Positions 1-6,617 of a stretch of 11,180 nucleotides of DNA are shown one piece after another; the first letter of the stretch is position 1; each line of letters starts with the position of its first letter. Location of the stretch: the NCBI GenBank assembly GCA_026995985.1, contig JALWNF010000207.1, positions 1 to 11,180 of the forward strand. The letters run 5' to 3'. The translations under genes and the position numbers were made by a program. Below the pieces are notes generated by a model that had not been told where the DNA came from, ran no database searches, and saw only the letters and a program-made list of their open reading frames with translations. This DNA comes from Campylobacteraceae bacterium. Its GTDB lineage: Bacteria > Campylobacterota > Campylobacteria > Campylobacterales > Sulfurovaceae.

Positions 1-120
1 CTTAAAAAGATGGGAATAACCAAAGAGGAGTTAGCATATTTAGTTAAGATTGTAAAACATGCTCACTCTAGTGCTGTTATGGGAAATGCAAAAATGGCAT
101 TTGATACATTTGAGAGTTAA
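1..120 (+). CDS. 3' end of an unidentified gene (C-terminal 39 residues)
   Basis: Frame 1 is open from the left edge to a TAA at 118-120 and encodes a 39-residue C-terminal tail, so the gene begins outside the window. The tail is soluble and probably helical (a Lys/Glu-rich helix, then HAHSSAVMGNAKMAFDTF). I do not recognise a family from so short a piece. The stop codon is only 3 bp before the start of the ion-channel-like gene, and the last codons carry that gene's weak ribosome binding site (GAGAG, 112-116). The two are therefore probably co-transcribed and translationally coupled. Confidence 0.6.
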   Translation, partial: LKKMGITKEELAYLVKIVKHAHSSAVMGNAKMAFDTFES

Positions 121-123
121 TTT

Positions 124-705
124 TTGACAAGATACCTACAAAGAAAAAAACGCTATATTAAAAGTATCAATATAGCGTTTTTAGTTATTCCTATTCTTTT
201 AATTCCTCCTCTTTTAGAGTGGGATTTAGATTTAAGAGAGAGTGCTTTTTTTACCCAATATTATGATGAGATTTTAGTAGCCAATATTCTCTATATTGTT
301 TTAGCTCGATTTCTTCTACTTGATAGTGCCATATTTATCTTTAGTCGCTCAAAATATCATGTGCATGTAGCACTTATTCAAGTAGTTCTACTCTATTTAG
401 AAATTACACTTGTAACTATTGTCTATTATGCTATTGTATTTAATATCTTTGACCCATTTGCTCTATTTCACCTAAGTGCAACATTTAGTCCTGAAAATAT
501 GAAAGAGATTCATGAACATAGTTTTATAACCTCTATGTATATCTCAACAGTAACTTTTACTACTCTAGGCTCAGGAGATTGGATACCTCAAACATTAACT
601 GCCATGATAGCTGTTATTTCAGAAGTTATTTTAGGGGTTATTCAAGGTGGGGTTTTTGTGGCTATTATTATCTATTCTCATCAGAATAAGGAGACAGATA
701 CTTAA
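124..705 (+). CDS. small ion-channel-like membrane protein (two-TM pore-domain type)
   Basis: A 193-residue inner-membrane protein. Hydrophobic segments lie at about residues 15-32, 49-73, 81-107 and 160-184. A pore-helix-like stretch at 133-145 runs into TTLGSGD (146-152), followed by W and P. This layout (helix, re-entrant pore loop with TxGxGD, final helix) is that of the Ion_trans_2 potassium-channel pore domain. The usual filter is TVGYGD; here the second and fourth positions are Leu and Ser, so potassium selectivity is not assured. No cytoplasmic RCK/TrkA-N domain follows: only about nine residues remain after the last helix. The start is TTG; the next in-frame Met is at residue 126, after most of the membrane helices, and GAGAG lies 7 nt upstream of the TTG. 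It follows the preceding gene by 3 bp. The channel family is fairly sure; the ion is unknown. Confidence 0.75.
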   Translation: MTRYLQRKKRYIKSINIAFLVIPILLIPPLLEWDLDLRESAFFTQYYDEILVANILYIVLARFLLLDSAIFIFSRSKYHVHVALIQVVLLYLEITLVTIVYYAIVFNIFDPFALFHLSATFSPENMKEIHEHSFITSMYISTVTFTTLGSGDWIPQTLTAMIAVISEVILGVIQGGVFVAIIIYSHQNKETDT

Positions 706-766
706 GGCTTATTCTTTAAATTTAACAATTTATTGTTTTATAGAAATGGTTTAAGCTATTAACTTT

Positions 767-772
767 TATAAT
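767..772 (+). promoter_or_regulatory. -10 box (TATAAT) of the TetR-family gene
   Basis: A perfect TATAAT lies 26 nt before the ATG at 799. No good -35 box is visible at 17 or 18 bp spacing (aaatgg, gaaatg), as is usual for the -10-dependent promoters of Campylobacterota. Its last two bases overlap the palindrome at 771-788. Confidence 0.55.
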
Positions 773-788
773 TAACTATATAGTTAAT
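771..788. promoter_or_regulatory. perfect 18-bp palindrome, probable TetR operator
   Basis: ATTAACTATATAGTTAAT is its own exact reverse complement. It begins inside the -10 box, spans the expected transcription start, and ends just before the AGGAG ribosome binding site (789-793) of the TetR-family gene. A half-site copy, ATTAAC, also occurs at 758-763. A dimeric repressor bound here would block polymerase, so autorepression is the natural reading. No binding evidence is available. Confidence 0.65.
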
Positions 789-798
789 AGGAGATATT

Positions 799-1425
799 AT
801 GCAAAAAAAAACCAGAGATGCCCAAGCTACTAAAGCAAAAATTATTAACACCTCTATGATACTCTTCTCTACTAATGGCTACGATGCCACAACAGCAGAT
901 GAGATTGCCAAAGCTTGTGGAGTAAATAAAGCTATGATTTTTTACTACTATAAAAATAAAGCTGGACTCTATGGGGCTGTTTTAAGTCATGCTTTAGAAT
1001 CTATACACGATGAAGTTATTAGTAAAGACAAAGAGTATCTACACCCTTTAGAAGATTTAAAAAACTTTATTACAACCTATGCACTCTATTGTGAAAAGAA
1101 CCCTTATCTACCTGCCCTACTTCTTCGAGAACTTAGTAACAGTGGTGCTTATTTACCTGATATGATGTTTGATAGCATGAGGAAACTATTTGCACTTCTT
1201 AGTAAGATTTTAAAAGAGGGAGAGAAGCAAAAGCTCTTCTCTAATGTAGAGCCTATGATTATTCACTTTATGATTGTAGGAACAATTAATCTATTTATTA
1301 CTACTAAACCTTTAAGAAAAAAGAGTATTGAAATTGAAGAAGATTTAAATACCTGTTATGATTGTGATATGGAGTATGTAGCTGATTATATTTTTAACAA
1401 GGTAAAGTTGATGCTAGGAGTATAA
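799..1425 (+). CDS. TetR/AcrR-family transcriptional regulator
   Basis: A 208-residue protein with the typical TetR length. Residues 10-57 form the N-terminal DNA-binding domain: a first helix ending in the LFSTNGYDATTADEIA motif, the helix-turn-helix (EIAKACGVNKAMIFYYYKNK), then the linker KAGLYGAVL. The remaining 150 residues are a divergent all-helical ligand-binding and dimerisation domain whose ligand cannot be read from sequence. The ATG has AGGAG 5 nt upstream. A perfect palindrome overlapping its own promoter suggests autoregulation. No efflux pump or other usual target gene lies next to it: downstream is a convergent gene, and upstream a channel-like gene on the same strand, 93 bp away. 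The regulated genes other than itself are therefore unknown. Confidence 0.9.
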   Translation: MQKKTRDAQATKAKIINTSMILFSTNGYDATTADEIAKACGVNKAMIFYYYKNKAGLYGAVLSHALESIHDEVISKDKEYLHPLEDLKNFITTYALYCEKNPYLPALLLRELSNSGAYLPDMMFDSMRKLFALLSKILKEGEKQKLFSNVEPMIIHFMIVGTINLFITTKPLRKKSIEIEEDLNTCYDCDMEYVADYIFNKVKLMLGV

Positions 1426-1485
1426 AGATTAGAGTCTAAAGTCTACTACTAATCTTATCTTACCTATTTTTAGGCTTTTAGTAGA
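1425..1485. terminator. inverted repeats between convergent genes, possible weak terminator
   Basis: Between the TetR-family gene and the convergent rhodanese-like gene, AAGATTAG (1425-1432) pairs with CTAATCTT (1449-1456). CTACTAA (1446-1452) can pair with TTAGTAG (1478-1484) around an inner CCTA/TAGG stem. These are alternatives that cannot all form at once, and none is followed by a clean T tract. Position between converging genes suits termination, but the structure is weak. Confidence 0.25.
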
Positions 1486-1539
1486 TATGCTATTCCGTCA
1501 AACTAAGAATATAAATATCTCTTTAGGATTAATAACACT

Positions 1540-2013
1540 CTACTTAGGTGTCTTCTTGAGAGAATTTTGAGTAGTAGAATTCAATTCCATACTCTCAACA
1601 GTAGCTTTTTCTTTCTCTTTAGGGTATGAAGTTACCTTATATCCATCTTTTATTAACTTATCCATACCTCCAACTAAATTTACAACATGATAACCAAGTC
1701 TATTACCTAATAAATTAGAGACTAACTTGGTACGACTAGAAGTATTACAAATAATAGCAAATTGCTCATCTTTTTTAACAATTTTATTAAGCTTTTTAAT
1801 AAAATCTTTTATATTGTATTTTGACTCTTCATCAAAAAAAGTTAATAGATAAGCATTTTCAATAACACCCATCTGCTTCCATTCACTTTCTGTTCTAATA
1901 TCTATTATTTTCATCTTATTTGATTTTACAAAATCTATTGTTGCAGGTATATTTGTTACCTCTGCTACCAAAATAGAAGCCAAGATGAGTATTCCAAATA
2001 GTATTTTTCTCAT
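1540..2013 (-). CDS. exported rhodanese-like protein
   Basis: A 157-residue protein with a hydrophobic N-terminal signal sequence (about residues 3-17, ending near VAEV), so it is probably periplasmic. Residues 22-128 form a single rhodanese-fold domain: the IIDIRTESEW strand and loop (36-45), the active-site loop CNTSSRT with the predicted sulfur-carrying Cys89 and Arg94, and the late VGGM motif (114-117). Rhodaneses move sulfane sulfur through a cysteine persulfide; the donor and acceptor here are unknown. The C-terminal 25 residues are a polar Lys/Ser/Thr-rich tail. It lies 73 bp downstream of purH on the same strand. That gap is very AT-rich and contains possible -10 hexamers, so it may have its own promoter. 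The start is ATG with AAGGA upstream. Confidence 0.8.
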   Translation of the reverse strand: MRKILFGILILASILVAEVTNIPATIDFVKSNKMKIIDIRTESEWKQMGVIENAYLLTFFDEESKYNIKDFIKKLNKIVKKDEQFAIICNTSSRTKLVSNLLGNRLGYHVVNLVGGMDKLIKDGYKVTSYPKEKEKATVESMELNSTTQNSLKKTPK

Positions 2014-2086
2014 TAACCTATATCCTTGTTTAATTCTATATTATTTTATAAATAGTAACAAATAATCGTGAATAATTCGTAAAATT

Positions 2087-3619
2087 CTAATGTAAAAAGT
2101 GTCTTACTGTTGTAAAGTAAAGAGCAATTCCATGCTCATTGGCAGCCTCAATTACCTCATTATCTCTAATACTTCCACCTGGTTCAATAATTGCTTTTAC
2201 TCCAGCTGCTGCTGCTGCATCTATGCTATCTCTAAATGGGAAAAATGCTTCAGATGCCATCGCTGCACCACTAACATCTAAGCCCATCTCTTTTGCTTTT
2301 TTCAATGCACACTGAGCTGCATCTACACGACTAGTCATTCCCATTCCTACAGCTACCATTGCAGAGTCTTTTACATAAACAACACAGTTTGACTTAGTAA
2401 GTCCTGCTACCTTCCATGCAATCTCCAAATCTTTCATCTCTTGCTCTGTTGCTGAGAATTTAGATTTTTGATGAGCATTATGAACCTCATTATCACAGAT
2501 ACAGTCTGAGTTTTGGTAGACAAATCCACCATCTATATGTTTAAAATCATAGCTATCTCTTGACATAATAAGTTTTTCTCCACCCTGTGCAAAGAGTTTA
2601 AGACGCTTTTTCTTCTCAAATACCTCTAGTGCTTCATCTGTAAAGTCAGCTGCCATGACTACCTCTAAAAAAATCTCATTCATCTTTTGGGCAAGTACTT
2701 TGTCAACTACACCATTAACAGCTACTACACCACCAAAAGCAGATACGGGGTCACACTTTAAGGCTTCAACATAAGAATCAAGTAGTGTATCTTTAAGAGC
2801 AAATCCACAAGGGTTTCCATGCTTAACTATACATACAGCATTTGCATCTCCAAAGCTAGTAGCAATCTTTAATGCTCCATTGACATCATTAATATTGTTA
2901 AATGAGGCTTCACCTTTGAGTTGCTTAAAGTTTTGGCTAAAGTGGTTATCAAACTCATACAGTGCACCATCTTGGTGAGGGTTCTCTCCATAACGAGTTT
3001 GGAAAACCTTTTTACCTGTAATAAATTGATACTCTCCAAAACCATCATTAAAACGTTTGTTCATATAGTTAGCAATCATAGAGTCATAAGAGGCAGTATG
3101 CTCAAAAGCTTTTATCATAAACCCTCTTCTAAACTCTAGGTTATCCTCTCTTTTCTCTAAAGCTTCAAGTACTGCACCATAGTCATTAACATCTGTAACA
3201 ATCAAAACATCATTAAAATTCTTTGCAGCCGAACGTACCATGGTCGGACCACCAATATCTATATTTTCAATAATCTCATCAAAATCTTCTGTACGCTCAA
3301 TAGTCTCTTTAAATGGATATAGATTAACACAAACAAGGTCAATCCCCTCTACTCCTAACTCTTTTGCTTGTGCTACATGAGCTTCATCACCACGTTTATG
3401 TAAAATACCACCATGAACATAAGGGTTAAGTGTCTTAACTCTACCATCAAAACACTCTGGAAACTTTGTTACCTCATCTATCTCTATAACCTTTACACCT
3501 GCTTCGGAGAGTTTTTTAAATGTTCCACCTGTTGAGATAATCTCCCACCCCATCTTCTCTAGTCCTTGTGCAAACTCAACAATACCACTCTTATCACTTA
3601 CACTAAGTAATGCTCTCAT
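2087..3619 (-). CDS. purH: bifunctional AICAR formyltransferase / IMP cyclohydrolase
   Basis: A 510-residue cytoplasmic enzyme of purine synthesis, normal in length. It formylates AICAR with 10-formyl-tetrahydrofolate, then closes the ring to make IMP. The N-terminal cyclohydrolase domain (about 1-195) starts with the MGS-like fold and shows STGGT (29-33), [10 protein letters not shown] (57-66) and GGILHKR (70-76). The C-terminal transformylase domain shows the conserved Lys-His pair (266-267, in [10 protein letters not shown]), CDPVSAFGG (289-297) and [11 protein letters not shown] (455-465), and ends in RHFLH as expected. The ATG has AAGGG 6 nt upstream. No other purine gene is adjacent: the downstream gene is a rhodanese-like protein and the upstream one a divergent peptidase, so purH stands alone among functionally unrelated neighbours. 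Identification is secure. Confidence 0.98.
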   Translation of the reverse strand: MRALLSVSDKSGIVEFAQGLEKMGWEIISTGGTFKKLSEAGVKVIEIDEVTKFPECFDGRVKTLNPYVHGGILHKRGDEAHVAQAKELGVEGIDLVCVNLYPFKETIERTEDFDEIIENIDIGGPTMVRSAAKNFNDVLIVTDVNDYGAVLEALEKREDNLEFRRGFMIKAFEHTASYDSMIANYMNKRFNDGFGEYQFITGKKVFQTRYGENPHQDGALYEFDNHFSQNFKQLKGEASFNNINDVNGALKIATSFGDANAVCIVKHGNPCGFALKDTLLDSYVEALKCDPVSAFGGVVAVNGVVDKVLAQKMNEIFLEVVMAADFTDEALEVFEKKKRLKLFAQGGEKLIMSRDSYDFKHIDGGFVYQNSDCICDNEVHNAHQKSKFSATEQEMKDLEIAWKVAGLTKSNCVVYVKDSAMVAVGMGMTSRVDAAQCALKKAKEMGLDVSGAAMASEAFFPFRDSIDAAAAAGVKAIIEPGGSIRDNEVIEAANEHGIALYFTTVRHFLH

Positions 3620-3646
3620 ATTATAGCCCTTAAAAAATTTTTTGGA

Positions 3647-3652
3647 ATTATA
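3647..3652 (-). promoter_or_regulatory. candidate -10 box of purH
   Basis: On the minus strand this reads TATAAT, 27 bp before the purH ATG, with a plausible leader containing the AAGGG ribosome binding site. No -35 consensus is seen at normal spacing. Confidence 0.45.
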
Positions 3653-3716
3653 GCTAAATCTCTCAAATAGCTTGTTGTTTCTACTATATATTTTTATATA
3701 TTAATTTATATGAAAG

Positions 3717-3742
3717 CTTTAATCTAGTAATATTGATTAAAG
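3717..3742. promoter_or_regulatory. 8-bp inverted repeat upstream of the NlpC/P60 gene
   Basis: CTTTAATC (3717-3724) and GATTAAAG (3735-3742) are perfect inverted arms separated by 10 nt, in the 158-bp divergent intergenic region, 38 bp before the peptidase start. The 18-bp centre-to-centre spacing of the arms would suit a dimeric DNA-binding protein. A leader-RNA hairpin is the alternative. The region is AT-rich, so chance is a real possibility. Confidence 0.35.
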
Positions 3743-3780
3743 TTAGTTTTTGTTTTTATTACTCTTGAAAAGGAGAGGTG

Positions 3781-4686
3781 ATGAATCAAATAATACATAT
3801 ACTTTTAACCATAATTCTGTTTCAACTTCTTGGAATAGGATATATAAAATTTCTTGATAAGAATAAAATAGAGAACAAAGCACCAATAAAACTAGATGCC
3901 TACTCTGATTCTGAACTAAAAATACTTATTACTGACTCTATTAAAGAGATAGTTCAAGGCTCCAAAAAACTACCACAATCTACAGAATATACAGTATGGG
4001 ACAAAAAGACTGTTGAACATATAGGCAAAAAGATTATTGAAGAAACAAAATACAGAACATGGGACGATAAAAAGATTGATTATCTAAGTCAAATGATTCT
4101 AAAAGAGTCTAAAGTCGATACTATAACTATAGTAAAAGAGAAAAAAGAGAAGATAGTAACTATTGATAAAATAGAGAATAATAAAGAGCCAATTGAAAAA
4201 AGAGTTAAAATAGCAAAAAAGACAAAAAGCATAAAAGAGAAAGTAAAAATTGCTAAAAAGAGAAATATTAAAAAAACAAAATCTATCTCTATTGACCAAA
4301 AACTAGAAAAGTATGCTAAAGCAAAACTTGGACAAAAGTATGTTTGGGGAGCAACAGGTCCAAATAAATTTGACTGCTCTGGTTTTACAAGATATGTCTT
4401 TCGCTCAACAGCAGGTATTAAGATTCCTAGAGTATCACGCGACCAAGCAAAAGTTGGAAAATATATTAAAAATATTAAAGATTTACGAAGAGGCGATATG
4501 GTATTTTTTGATACAGAGAAGAGATTTACAGGCAAAGTTAATCATGTAGGTATCTATCTTAGTAACGGTAACTTTATCCATGCTAGTTCAGCACGAAAAA
4601 AAGTAATTATTACCAATTTTAATAAAAAGCCATTTTATAAAAAAAGATTTTTATGGGGAAGACGAGTCATTAATGTTAACTCATAA
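3781..4686 (+). CDS. membrane-anchored NlpC/P60 peptidoglycan peptidase
   Basis: About 301 residues. An N-terminal hydrophobic helix (4-22) is a signal or membrane anchor. Next comes a charged helical region (about 40-170), then an NlpC/P60 cysteine-peptidase domain (about 172-298). Its catalytic residues are visible: Cys199 in FDCSGFTRYVF, His255 in VNHVGIYL, and polar His267 in NFIHASS. The family cleaves peptide stems of peptidoglycan, typically the D-Glu/meso-diaminopimelate bond, so the domain is placed outside the inner membrane. The linker has repeats: a Y-x-x-W-D-x-K unit occurs twice about 22 residues apart, and VKIAKK occurs twice. GTG at 3778 directly precedes this ATG; ATG is chosen because AGGAG (3771-3775) then has 5 nt spacing. 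It diverges from purH and ends in a good terminator. Confidence 0.88.
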   Translation: MNQIIHILLTIILFQLLGIGYIKFLDKNKIENKAPIKLDAYSDSELKILITDSIKEIVQGSKKLPQSTEYTVWDKKTVEHIGKKIIEETKYRTWDDKKIDYLSQMILKESKVDTITIVKEKKEKIVTIDKIENNKEPIEKRVKIAKKTKSIKEKVKIAKKRNIKKTKSISIDQKLEKYAKAKLGQKYVWGATGPNKFDCSGFTRYVFRSTAGIKIPRVSRDQAKVGKYIKNIKDLRRGDMVFFDTEKRFTGKVNHVGIYLSNGNFIHASSARKKVIITNFNKKPFYKKRFLWGRRVINVNS

Positions 4687-4716
4687 AGCCTAAGTCTAAG
4701 AGTTAGGCTTTTTGTT
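4685..4716 (+). terminator. hairpin terminator of the NlpC/P60 gene
   Basis: AAAGCCTAA (4685-4693) pairs perfectly with TTAGGCTTT (4703-4711) around a 9-nt loop, overlapping the TAA stop of the peptidase. It is followed by TGTTT, giving a short T tract (TTTTTGTTT). It is a typical intrinsic terminator for the plus strand. Read on the minus strand it follows the end of the sox operon by about 17 bp and could act there too, although the T run on that side is short. Confidence 0.8.
4689..4707 (+). repeat. 19-bp hairpin repeat, copy 1
   Basis: CCTAAGTCTAAGAGTTAGG forms most of the terminator hairpin downstream of the peptidase gene. It matches the minus-strand reading of 10913-10931 at 18 of 19 positions, the one difference being G for C at position 14. 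The two copies lie about 6.2 kb apart, flanking the sox operon. Confidence 0.6.
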
Positions 4717-4728
4717 TGATTGGCTCTA

Positions 4729-5715
4729 CTACTCTATCAATTCTGAGAGAATCTTTGTCATTCTCTTTTGGGTATTCTCTAAAACTTCTAAATCCTTTTT
4801 ATCGGTTATTACAAGAGAGCTTATCCAATTATATACAGATGGAAATGCTGTTGTCATCTTTGCTTCACCTTTTTTCTTTGCTAAGTATAGAGAACATGGA
4901 GCAAACGCACCAGCCTCTGGTCTTGTTTTTGCAATTGTATAGATAACAGGAAGTTTACAAACTGAGTATACCTCATAGAAGTCATACCCATCATACTTTG
5001 CCTCTTCAAAATAATCACCTAAGTTATTATGACCTGCAATTATAAAACCATTTGGAGCTAACTCGCTCTCAAATCCCATCTTAAACTCATCTAGCTCATC
5101 TTCCCACTCATCTTTGTCCATATCCATTGTAAATGTAGTTACTAACTTATCTTTTGGCTCTTTAGGAGTATAGGGTAGCTTCTCAAACTTACCCTCAGGA
5201 AGAGCACGCTGAAGTGTCTTTATAACTAGAGCTCTCAAATCAGTTAAGATTTTTTCATCTTTTGGTATATTTAAAATCTTTGCAATCGCCTCTGCAGAGA
5301 GTGTAGCTACAGAGATGGTTTTCTCACCCTTTTTAGTATATATAGACATACTCATAGGAGCAAAAAGTCCAATATTTTCATACTTTTTAGCTAACTCTAA
5401 CACTACATCTTTTTTATAAAAGGTAAATAGGTTATAGAGACTAAAACTACTCTCTTTGAACTGTTTTTTAAAAGGGGTATTCATATCTCGGTTTACAGAT
5501 ACAAAAAAACCTGCCTTCTCAAAAGCATCTTGAATACTCTTAGGGGTAATCTTTCCATCACTATTTTTTGCTGTAAAGATTTGAATATCTTGCCCTGTAA
5601 TCTCTTTTGCTACCTTTGCTGTTTTAACAGGCTCTTTTGTCTTTGTTACCTCTTTTGCTACTATTGGCGATGCCAATAGTGATGTTAATAGAACGGTTTT
5701 AATTACTAATTTCAT
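4729..5715 (-). CDS. exported protein with two DUF302-like domains
   Basis: A 328-residue protein, last gene of the sox operon, starting 12 bp after the DsrE-like gene with a strong AAAGGAG site. A signal peptide (about residues 1-20, cleavage near IVAK) sends it to the periplasm. The rest looks like an internal duplication of a DUF302-type domain. The first half has YNLFTFYKKDVV...LFAPMSMSIYTKKGE (94-131); the second has YEVYSVCKLPVI...AFAPCSLYLAKKKGE (247-284), alignable without gaps. Only the second half has cysteines (Cys253, Cys274); the first has Tyr100 and Met121 at the matching places. DUF302 has no settled biochemical role. The operon position argues for a part in sulfur oxidation or sulfur handling, which is inference. 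A short acidic stretch (KDEWEDELDE) links the halves. Confidence 0.75.
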   Translation of the reverse strand: MKLVIKTVLLTSLLASPIVAKEVTKTKEPVKTAKVAKEITGQDIQIFTAKNSDGKITPKSIQDAFEKAGFFVSVNRDMNTPFKKQFKESSFSLYNLFTFYKKDVVLELAKKYENIGLFAPMSMSIYTKKGEKTISVATLSAEAIAKILNIPKDEKILTDLRALVIKTLQRALPEGKFEKLPYTPKEPKDKLVTTFTMDMDKDEWEDELDEFKMGFESELAPNGFIIAGHNNLGDYFEEAKYDGYDFYEVYSVCKLPVIYTIAKTRPEAGAFAPCSLYLAKKKGEAKMTTAFPSVYNWISSLVITDKKDLEVLENTQKRMTKILSELIE

Positions 5716-5727
5716 GTTACTCCTTTT

Positions 5728-6174
5728 TTATGGTCTAATATAGATATATCCAGAGAGTTGCCTCTCAATAAGTTCAACAATCCCTGCTGTAACTACCTCT
5801 ACACCAGATAGTAAATCTTTTTTCTTAATTCCATAGGTTTTCATAGTATTATTACATGCAATAAACTCAACATCATAGGTCATAAGTGAACGCACTTTTT
5901 TTTGTATATCCTTATCAAAAAAGTCAGCATCTTTTTTTAGAAGCTTAATCCCTTTTGAGTAGGCAACCACTACAACCTCTGATTTGTCAACACCATAGAA
6001 CTTCATAACATTGCTTACTGAAGAGAGAAGATGATTTATCTTATCTTCATCGGCTGTTGTTATAGGAAAGACAAACTTTCGTGGATTTTCTAGTGATGGC
6101 TTAGGTTTTGCTAACTCTGTCTCTGCAAAGCTAAAACTCAACAACACCATAAGAACAATTAATACTCTTTTCAT
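5728..6174 (-). CDS. exported DsrE-family sulfur-carrier-like protein
   Basis: A 148-residue protein with a cleavable signal peptide (about residues 1-17, SFAETE). The mature part resembles the DsrE/DsrF/YchN fold: a first strand (FVFPITTADEDK), the helix HLLSSVSNVMKFYG, the strand VVVVAYSKGI (67-76), then the strand and loop VEFIACNNTMKTYGI with Cys107. Family members with sulfur-transfer activity carry the persulfide on a cysteine in this place. Known DsrE-type carriers are mostly cytoplasmic; this one is predicted to be periplasmic, where the Sox reactions happen. It lies 12 bp after the thioredoxin gene and 12 bp before the DUF302 gene. Cys107 is the only cysteine in the mature protein. 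The substrate is inferred from context. Confidence 0.8.
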   Translation of the reverse strand: MKRVLIVLMVLLSFSFAETELAKPKPSLENPRKFVFPITTADEDKINHLLSSVSNVMKFYGVDKSEVVVVAYSKGIKLLKKDADFFDKDIQKKVRSLMTYDVEFIACNNTMKTYGIKKKDLLSGVEVVTAGIVELIERQLSGYIYIRP

Positions 6175-6186
6175 AAATGCTCCAAT

Positions 6187-6588
6187 CTAAATTCTTGCTT
6201 GTAATAAATCGATAAAATCTCTCTTGTTCCATGAACCTGGGATTTTACTAACAACCTTTTGGTTTTTGTCTATAAAGATAAATGTAGGGGTAACCCCTCG
6301 CTTAATACCTAGAGGTATTCTCTCATGGTCAACATTGACATTAACAGTAATAAAGTGCTTAGAGAGCAACTCCTTTACCTCTTTGTCACTCATTACCTCT
6401 CTATCCATTTTAATACAGTACCTACAGTGGTCAGATGTTAGTTTTAACATTATCAACTTATTACTCTTCTTTGCTAACTCAATCGCTTTTGAGTAGGTCA
6501 TTTTAGTTTGATTTTTAGGTATACTCTCTTGCTTAAAGATAAAAAAGAGAGACAAAAGTACCACTCCAAAGACCAAAAGACTCTTCAC
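6187..6588 (-). CDS. membrane-anchored thioredoxin-like protein of the sox operon (SoxW-like)
   Basis: A 133-residue protein with a single N-terminal hydrophobic helix (about 4-17), so it is anchored in or exported across the inner membrane. The thioredoxin fold follows: LIMLKLTSDHCRYC with the redox pair Cys55-Arg-Tyr-Cys58, and the cis-proline loop GVTPTFIF (Pro101). It resembles the 'thioredoxin-like SoxW' proteins found beside sox genes, which are thought to reduce or exchange disulfides and persulfides on Sox proteins in the periplasm. The start is GTG (6586-6588), strongly supported by a perfect AAGGAGGT ribosome binding site 4 nt upstream. It follows soxB by 29 bp. The fold is certain; the partner is not visible in sequence. 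Confidence 0.85.
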   Translation of the reverse strand: MKSLLVFGVVLLSLFFIFKQESIPKNQTKMTYSKAIELAKKSNKLIMLKLTSDHCRYCIKMDREVMSDKEVKELLSKHFITVNVNVDHERIPLGIKRGVTPTFIFIDKNQKVVSKIPGSWNKRDFIDLLQARI

Positions 6589-6617
6589 TCTACCTCCTTA
6601 GTTTTAGAGCTAAGGTT

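Noticed and set aside
799..1425. TetR-family gene as the regulator of the sox operon
   Set aside because: It lies over 9 kb from the sox promoter with unrelated genes between, and its palindrome was not seen upstream of soxX.
2099..3139. Plus-strand open frames opposite purH (2099-2281, 2921-3139)
   Set aside because: They lie antisense to a fully conserved enzyme, have no ribosome binding site worth noting, and encode Cys/Ser-rich low-quality peptides.
3620..3625. TATAAT on the minus strand directly before the purH ATG
   Set aside because: It lies downstream of the AAGGG ribosome binding site, so a promoter there would give a leaderless message; the copy at 3647-3652 is better placed.
3778..3780. 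GTG as start of the NlpC/P60 gene
   Set aside because: AGGAG would be only 2 nt away; the adjacent ATG at 3781 has normal spacing.
4089..4549. Open frames on both strands overlapping the NlpC/P60 gene
   Set aside because: The gene in the chosen frame has a complete catalytic domain; the others are Phe/Ile-rich complements of Lys-rich codons or frame shadows.
4712..4946. Two plus-strand frames opposite the end of the DUF302 gene
   Set aside because: Antisense to a well-supported coding region and starting within a terminator.
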